Assembly: GCF_030272615.1 (NCBI RefSeq)
Contig: NC_081411.1
Location: forward strand, 182,052,977 to 182,116,976
Source of the DNA: Cryptomeria japonica
Lineage: Eukaryota > Streptophyta > Pinopsida > Cupressales > Cupressaceae
Length of the DNA stretch: 64,000 bases
Reading direction: 5' to 3'
Positions 57,731 to 64,000 of the stretch are shown piece by piece. The translations under genes were made by a program, and so were the position numbers. Within the stretch, counting starts at the first letter, position 1. Each line of letters opens with the position of its first letter. The notes under the pieces are model-generated. The model was not told the DNA's origin, searched no databases, and saw only the letters and a program-made list of their open reading frames with translations.

Positions 57731-60435
57731 TATTGCTTCACAACCTAATTCTTGGATAATTGACTCAGGGCTTCGCACCACATGGATTCTTCAAAAGATG
57801 ATTTCACCTCTTTAGAGCTATGTTTTATGCCTACCATACTAATGCATGATGACACTCCTATTGAAGTGCATGGGAGAGTGTCCCTTGATGTGGGTGAAGG
57901 AACATTTCAAGATGTCATTTGTGTTCCATATTTATCAACTAATCTCCTATATGTTTATCAAATCACCCACATTGATTCTGACAAGTGAGTTGACTTCACA
58001 CTAGATAGAATGGTAATTAGGGAAATGCATAATGGGTCTACTCTTGATGTGGGAAAAGAAAATCATAGTTCTAGATTATATCAATTTTCTCACTTTGTCC
58101 TTGACTCTCCTTTGATAGTTTTATTCACTCATGCAGATGAGGTGATTTGGTGGCATCAATGGTTTGGCCACAACTTAGTCAACAACACATGGTTTCAGGG
58201 TTGCCTTCTATTCAATTTTCTAAAGGAGTTTGTCAGATATGCATTCTTGGTAAGCATCCTAAGGGGAAGTATGATAAAGGAAAAGCATGGAGAGCTACAC
58301 AACAATTGGAGTTGGTACACTGTAACTTGGTAGGACCATTTTTGCAACCATCTTCAGTAGGGCTAGATATGTCTTAAAATTAAATTGATGAATTTTCCAG
58401 ATATACATGGGTTTACTTTCTCAAACAAAAGTCTGAAGTATTTGAGAATTTTCTATATTTCAATGCTTTAGTAGAGAAACAACCTAGGAAGTTCACCAAG
58501 ATTCTACATACAGATAATGGGGGTGAATATGTTAATAATTAATTTGAACAATTTTATGCTTCAAAAGGTATCAACATGCAAGACACAGTTCCATTTAGTC
58601 CTCAGCAGAATGGTGTCGCAAAATGCAATACTAGGTTCTTGAAGGAGATGACCAATTGTATGATTCGCACCAAGTCTTTTCCACCTTAGTACTGGGCAAA
58701 GGTCATCAATTGTGTGTGTTACATCCATAACTGAGTTCCTCACAAAGATGTGATGGGGTTAACTCCTTTTCAAGCTTAGATTGGTTGAAAACTCAAAGTT
58801 GAGCACTTTAGAGTGTTTGGTTCTCTTGCCTGGGCCAACATTCCAGTATAGAAATGCAAGGCTATGGATCTGTAGAGTAAGCCTTGCATATTTGTTGGAT
58901 ATCCACATGATGTAAAAGGGTATAGACTTCTCCATCCAACTACTCATGAGTTGTTCATTGAGAGGAGTGTTCATTTTGAGGAGAGTTCTTCTAGTTCTTC
59001 TCATACCACTTCTCCATGATCCACTCTCACATTGGAGACATTTCATCATGATGATAGTTCTTCAAAGGATATTGATCCTCCTAATCTTGATAAGGAGTCT
59101 TGTTCCTCCACTTCAAATGGTGCCAATGATGATGAGGATTCACATTCTTCTCATAGTCATTATTCAGAGGATGATAATTCTTCCCCAAACTCTCCAGCCT
59201 TAGTGCCTCTTTGGATTCGACAAACATTTGAGTCAATATGAGATTGGCTTGATAATCCATGAGATATTAAAAAGAACAGGGTCACAATTTCAGTAGGCTC
59301 CACATCTCTTCATTTTGTCAAATTCTGATCCATAGTCTTTTCAAGAAGCTTCAGGTGTTTGCGAGTGGTATGCTACAATGCAAGAAGAGTTCAATTCCTT
59401 GGAAAGGATTCACACATGGGATTTAGTTCATCTTCCTAAGGGAAGGAAACTTGTTCAATGCAAGTTGATCTATCGAACACAATTTGCAACAGATGGGTTG
59501 ATTGATAAGTAGAAGGCTCACTTGGTAGAAAAACATTTTTCCCAAATTCCAGGGATTGATTACTCTAAGACTTTTTCTCCAATTGCTAAGATTAATTCCA
59601 TCTGACTTGTCCTTTCTATAGCTACGGCCCATTGTTGGGTAGTTCATCAGATGGATGTGAAGAGTGCATTTCTTTATGGTGACCTTTAGGATGAAATCTA
59701 TATGGAACAACCACTAGGATTTTTTAGGAATCCTCACTTGTGTGTCAACTTTTAAAGTCTCTCTATGGCCTCAAACAGGCTCCTCAAGTTTGGTATGCCA
59801 AGATGAACTCATTTCTTTTGACAATTAGTTTCACTTAGTGCCATTCTGATTCATACGTATAAATACTACAGTAAGATGATACTCACACTTTTGGTTCTCT
59901 TTGTTGATGACTTGTTGATCATAGGGAGTCACACATCCACCGTCAAGGTAGTTAAAATTTCTCTACATGATAGATTTATAATGTCAAACTTGGGTCTTTT
60001 GCATTACTTCTTGGGGATTGAGATTACTTAGTCATCTTCAGGTATCTTCCTCGGACAACCCAAGCTAGCACTTGATATTCTCTCTAGATTTTAAATGGTT
60101 GATTGTAAGCCTGCACTTATTCCATTTTTGTCAGGGGTCAAACTTTTGGATAAGTTTTCTTCACCCTTGGTTGATGAAACTTTATACCAACAACTTGTTG
60201 GGAGTCTCATCTACTTGAATCATACAAGACCTGACATTCTATATGCTATCGGCATGGTCTCTAGATTTATGTAGGAGCCACACGAGTTACATTGGAAAGA
60301 AGCTAAGAGGATCCAACACTTCATTTAGGGTACTAACAATTATGGAATTCAGTATACAATGCGCATAGATATTGACTTGGTGGGATATATAGATTCAAAT
60401 TGGGCAGGTGATGTTGGAAAGAGACAGTGCATGTA
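57731..60435 (+). pseudogene. copia pol (protease remnant, integrase, RT, partial RNase H)
   Basis: Frames shift repeatedly. A protease/pre-integrase stretch (57,780-58,330) includes WWHQWFGHN. The integrase core shows [29 protein letters not shown] and PFSPQQNGVAKCNTRFLKEM; the third catalytic residue, normally Glu in AERKN, reads Lys (AKCNT). RT (59,340-60,230) shows WDLVHLPKGRKLVQCKLIYR, VHQMDVKSAFLYGDL and LYGLKQAPQVWYAKM. RNase H begins GYIDSNWAGDVGKRQ and is cut at 60,435. Confidence 0.8.
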
Positions 60436-63197
60436 TGTTGATATATTGTCATTGATGGCAACTCATATCAGATTTGGCATCCATAGTTCATGTTTTCATC
60501 ATTCTAGAATATTGATCAAGTATTGGTGAGGTCTGGTGAGTAGAATAGTGTATCCCACAAAGTGTATAGTGTCTTGGTTGGCAAATTATTTTGGTTGAGT
60601 ATTTTTCTTTGTGGATCTAAGAGATGTATTATGGATATGCAATTTACCTTATTCCAAGTTTGTGGCCTTTGGTGTTAAGTTTTATGTTGGTTGGTGTAGT
60701 AACGTAAATTGTGCACCCTTGCTAGGGTGGTACAATTTCACACTTGGTTTAGCACCCAACTTATTTTATTTGCATCTTGCATTATAATTCTCATTTAAGC
60801 ATTTAATTAATTAATTAAATTAAATCTTAAGTCATATTTCATCACTCCCCACATCATAAAATTGGGCCGTTCACCCTAAGTGTGCCCCTTGTTATTTTAT
60901 TCCTCCAATACATCATTAAATCATAAACCCTAATTATATCCTATCTCGACCTTTAAGGCCCGATTTCACATATCAAAAAACTTTGAAATTAGATGTAACT
61001 TTGGGATTCTCTCTAATATCATCATATCAAATGGCCTTGAAAATTTGGTGAAAAGTTAGTCGGACCATGTGTAAAGTGCTCATGGTCCTCGATTTTTTTC
61101 CCGAAAATTTAAGAGCATAATTCTATGATATTGTAATGCTTAACCCCAAAATATTGGAGGGAAATTGAATTCCTAGGTTGGCCTAAACACAAAGTTAATT
61201 CAAAATTAAGATCTAGGGTTTCATACATAAGAGTTCTTTTTCTTCATTTTGAGGGATCTATCTAAGAATGTATGTGCATGATTTTGGAGCACAAGGAGCC
61301 TTCTATGTAGTGAAAGACAAGCCTATGTGGAGTTTTCAACAATATTCAACAACATTCAACAACATTTCATCAAGAATTCATCATCAATTAAGATCCTTGA
61401 AGATATTAAAGAATAATAGGAGATCACCGACCGACGATTGGCTTGTACCCCTCCCTTAAAGGTTGGGTATAGTTTCATGTTATTTTCATGTCTTTGCATA
61501 AGCATCATTACATCAAATTTCTTATTTACATTAATTCTTTAGATCAATTTGCATCATTGATTTAGAGAATTTAATTTGTCAATTATAAGAAATTAGGGTT
61601 TACTCTTTAGGGTTGCTCTAGATTGTTTGCTTTCATTTTAGGATCTTGCATGCACAAGGTTCTAGCACACACATTTTCAGTACATTACTGACTATTTGTG
61701 AAGGTGGCAATTACCAAAACAAGGTTTTGACTGAGGAAAAAACCTATATAGCCACCCAAACCCTATCTTTTCAGTTACAGGTGCAGAAATAGGTACCTGA
61801 AAGGAGTTTCAGTTCGGAAAAAGGCACAAGGACAACCTAGAAGTCTCAGAATTGCTCAAACCTATCAAGGACAAGGGCGTGGTGCCCTATTCCTTCCTAG
61901 GATAGGATCATGGTGCCCTGGTCCCCCCACTTTCATGTGATTTGGGGCAAGCTACAAGTTTAGGACCTTCAGATTTCAACCTTTCAGTTGCAGCTCTGTC
62001 TAATCATCAGGGACAGTGGCATGGCACCCTGGTCTTGGTCAGTTTGGCTTAGTTTTTAGCATTAGGTACACATTCAAATTCCTCCCTCTTATCTTCTTTT
62101 AGTATCATAGTTTCAGATCTACAAGTTTATTTAATTTCAGTTCATATGTGCTTCATTGTTTATCTCCTAGTCTAGTTGATCAATCAAACCCTAATTTTTC
62201 TCATCTTATACGACAAGAGGAATAGAAACCCTAAGAGATAATACTTGGCTCTCTCCTTCTCACAAGAAGTAGCCAAAGTGAGCTATCTCCATAGGCTCTT
62301 TTGTATTCCCAAAGTGTTGGCTAAAGTGGGATTAGGTCCTGGTCACCCAATCTCGCTTTTCCTCCTACACAACTGGTAAGGTTTGGTAGATTGGGTTTTG
62401 GTAAAGTCAGTGGTAACATGTGGAAATGCATTATGTGGATCTTTTAGATAGATTTTGGTGAGTGTTTAGGTGTTCCACGTTGATGAGCTGACATGTAGAA
62501 AGCATGTGGATATTTTGTTTTGGTCCACATGATTTGTTTTAAACAATTTGAGCTAACTTGGGGTTACACGTTTCAGTTGCATGCTATGCGGTATTTTTGG
62601 GCTGACATGTAATAGATCAAATTTGATGTTGCAGATATATTATACCAATTGATTTGATTATTTTATTTATTGATGAAATTGTGGAAAATGTTAGCCATTT
62701 TCATTTGCATGGTTGAAGGATTTGTACTCCGGCATAATGCAGAATATCAGAACAGAGTGGAGTAGCAGAGTTGAGTAAGATAAAATATTTTTTCCTTAAC
62801 ATGAACTATTTTAGGCATTTGCATATTCTATTTCATATTTTATTTTTATGTATTTTACCTTTGTAACTCTTTTGCAAGGCAATGAGCCTTCCCTAAAGAT
62901 TGTAGCCTTTTTGGGTTTCTTATTTGAGCAGTGAGCTCTAGGTAGTGTGCCTAAATGCATGTGTATTCCTATGCAACATTTAAACATACTTTTAATAGAG
63001 TATCATTTTACTGTAGGTAGGATCCCATTATGGTTTTTCCATTGAATAGGTTTTCTACATAAAAATTCTTGTGTTATGGTGGTGCTTTTGTTTATTCCTC
63101 TTATTCATTTGCACTAAGTGGATTTAAGGATAGTTTAATAAGATCCAAAGTTGCAGAACACTAGTTCACCCTCCACTCTCACTATTCATTGATTCCA
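60436..63197 (+). repeat. 5' LTR of copia element 3, interrupted
   Basis: The stretch at 62,925-63,080 (GAGCAGTGAGCTCTAGG, GTAGGATCCCATTATGG, TCTTGTGTTATGG) aligns with the LTR of copia element 1 at 50,200-50,360, showing kinship. Span is about 2.76 kb, but subtracting the inner insertion (60,695 to about 62,369) leaves about 1.09 kb, close to the 1,043-bp LTR of element 1. The end at GATTCCA is inferred from the PBS five bases beyond. Confidence 0.65.
60695..62369 (+). repeat. candidate solo LTR nested in the copia LTR
   Basis: Starts TGTAGTAACGTAAATTGTGC followed by ACCC..GGGTGG inverted phrases. The style changes to an LTR-like block with CAAACCCTAATTTTTCTC and TTATACGACAAGAGG. A plausible end is CTTTTCCTCCTACA near 62,369. 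I could not confirm a target duplication, so borders are tentative. Confidence 0.4.
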
Positions 63198-63201
63198 ATA
63201 A

Positions 63202-63214
63202 TTGGTATTAGAGC
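63202..63214 (+). other. primer binding site of copia element 3
   Basis: TTGGTATTAGAGC follows the LTR end by about four bases; it matches the initiator tRNA-Met site with one change, the same variant as at 22,582-22,570. Confidence 0.8.
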
Positions 63215-63289
63215 TTAGTTCCTCAGAGGAAGCCTAATAGCTTGAGGAAGATCTGAGAAGGTAAATCAATAGATTCCAGTAGTCTTAGA

Positions 63290-64000
63290 AAGTAGCTGGT
63301 TGTTTCTCTTGAAGATCTTGATCATGCACAAGATGAGAACCAACAAGTGAAAACATATCTCAAATATATTGAAGAATACATTGAAACATTGAAGGATCAG
63401 TTGAACAAATCAGGGGAAAAGAGAAATGAGCTTGTTTATAAGCTTAAGTAGAAAGAAATTTAGAGAATTGGTGAAGAAGCCTTGAGGGAAAATACAAATG
63501 AATGTGACTGACTAGAAAGAGCCAATACAATACAAAAGAATGAAATGAAAGTTATTGTGAGGAGAATGACAAAAGATATTGAAGAAAAGAAGAATAATAA
63601 GGAGAATATTGCTTAGTCTCTGAAAGAAAAATCCGAAGAATGTTACAAACTTGAGAGTGAGAATGGACAACTAAAGCTTGACCTACAAGATGCTAGACAA
63701 CATGAGGAAGATATTGAAAGGGAGGTCATTATTCTTAGATATGATCTTGATGTTGTAAATGAGTACAAGGAAAAGTTTTGGGTCAGCTCAACCAAGCTTG
63801 ATGAGATGCTTACCACTCTAAAGAATCCTAATGATACTCAAGGTCTTGGATATGAGAAAGGAGAAAGCTTTGGATCTGGTCAAAGAAATCTTAAGACTCA
63901 ACAACAAAAGAACAAGACAAGAAAGCCTTTCATAAGATAGCCTAATGCTTATAAATTCAATGGTAACTATTTTGTTCACAATAAATTTGGTCATATGGCT
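63290..64000 (+). pseudogene. copia gag fragment, coiled coil and zinc knuckle
   Basis: The frame reads VSLEDLDHAQDENQQVKTYL, then a long Glu/Lys/Leu-rich coiled-coil-like stretch. A basic segment (TQQQKNKTRKPFIR, stop) follows, then NYFVHNKFGHMA at the right edge. NKFGHMA is the C-terminal half of the copia CCHC knuckle (F.CNKFGHMA). The N-terminal capsid part of gag is absent, although the PBS is only about 80 bp upstream, so there was a 5' gag deletion. In-frame stops are near 63,450, 63,462, 63,511 and 63,615. Confidence 0.7.

Larger units (their letters stand above)
55231..60435 (+). mobile_element. Ty1/copia retrotransposon 2, cut by copia element 3
   Basis: 5' LTR, PBS, leader, gag, then pol in copia order (integrase, RT, start of RNase H). 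It stops inside RNase H at 60,435 where the LTR of another copia begins. The remainder and the 3' LTR are predicted right of the window. Dense stops and frameshifts; no connected frame. Confidence 0.85.
60436..64000 (+). mobile_element. Ty1/copia retrotransposon 3, 5' part, runs off right edge
   Basis: Begins TGTTGATATATTGTCATTGATGG inside the RNase H region of copia element 2. Its 5' LTR reaches 63,197, followed by a PBS and a gag fragment running off the window. The 3' LTR and pol lie outside. Bases ATGTA (60,431-60,435) are the candidate target duplication. Confidence 0.8.

Noticed and set aside
60690-62380. GTTGG as a 5-bp target duplication of the nested solo LTR
   Set aside because: The right flank near 62,370 reads CAACTGG, so no direct duplication could be matched.
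1-64000. tRNA, rRNA or organellar insertions
   Set aside because: No cloverleaf consensus, rRNA core or chloroplast/mitochondrial gene sequence was noticed on reading either strand; a dedicated search was not possible.

Overview
This window is repeat-dense plant nuclear DNA. A/T content is high and no intact gene was recognised. Nearly every identifiable protein fragment is plant Ty3/gypsy, Ty1/copia, LINE or DNA-transposon protein carrying stops and frameshifts. Large size, depth of nesting and age of the insertions suggest a giant-genome seed plant; a conifer or other gymnosperm is my best guess. That is inference from style only, since no host gene fixes the taxon. No rRNA, tRNA, CRISPR array or organellar block was seen.

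Layout. 1-7,116: minus-strand Ty3/gypsy element (5' LTR, leader, broken gag, retropepsin) running off the left edge. Its LTR abuts, at 7,116/7,117, the leader of a related plus-strand gypsy derivative (7,117 to about 15,960) that keeps gag, protease and the C-terminal tail of integrase but has lost reverse transcriptase, RNase H and the integrase core. 16,535-43,840: a four-level nest. (i) A plus-strand LINE (16,535-17,421 and 41,415-43,840) is split by (ii) a minus-strand, apparently non-coding LTR element (17,422-41,414) with PBS, PPT and a candidate 5-bp target duplication. Its 5' LTR is split by (iii) a minus-strand LINE (22,823-40,870) with a 16-bp target duplication. That LINE's ORF2 is split by (iv) an 11.75-kb DNA transposon (24,688-36,442) with 21-bp terminal inverted repeats.

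The DNA transposon is the most unusual object. It has a plus-strand spliced transposase-like gene (25,850-29,240), a minus-strand multi-exon proline-rich gene (31,800-34,126), GGGATCCC-type subterminal repeats at both ends, two arrays of a CCCTTAAGCCACATGTCC motif in opposite orientation, and two nested hairpins (35,129-35,597). The transposase carries DFAENY, SDNC..QFK and GHCKGEHDGVGACLKR blocks. I recall similar unnamed plant and algal proteins, but could not check.

46,027-50,554: a Ty1/copia element with a perfect TGCAC target duplication. Its 5' LTR is truncated and fused to pol; its 3' LTR is complete. 50,555-55,230: poorly resolved, with fragments of a minus-strand LTR. 55,231-60,435: a second copia element (LTR, PBS, gag, pol) cut off by a third (60,436 to right edge). 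The third's 5' LTR is related to the first copia's LTR and seems to be interrupted by another LTR-like insertion. All LTR, PBS, PPT and target-duplication boundaries were read by eye and may be off by a few bases; where the opposite LTR lies outside the window the boundary is only approximate.
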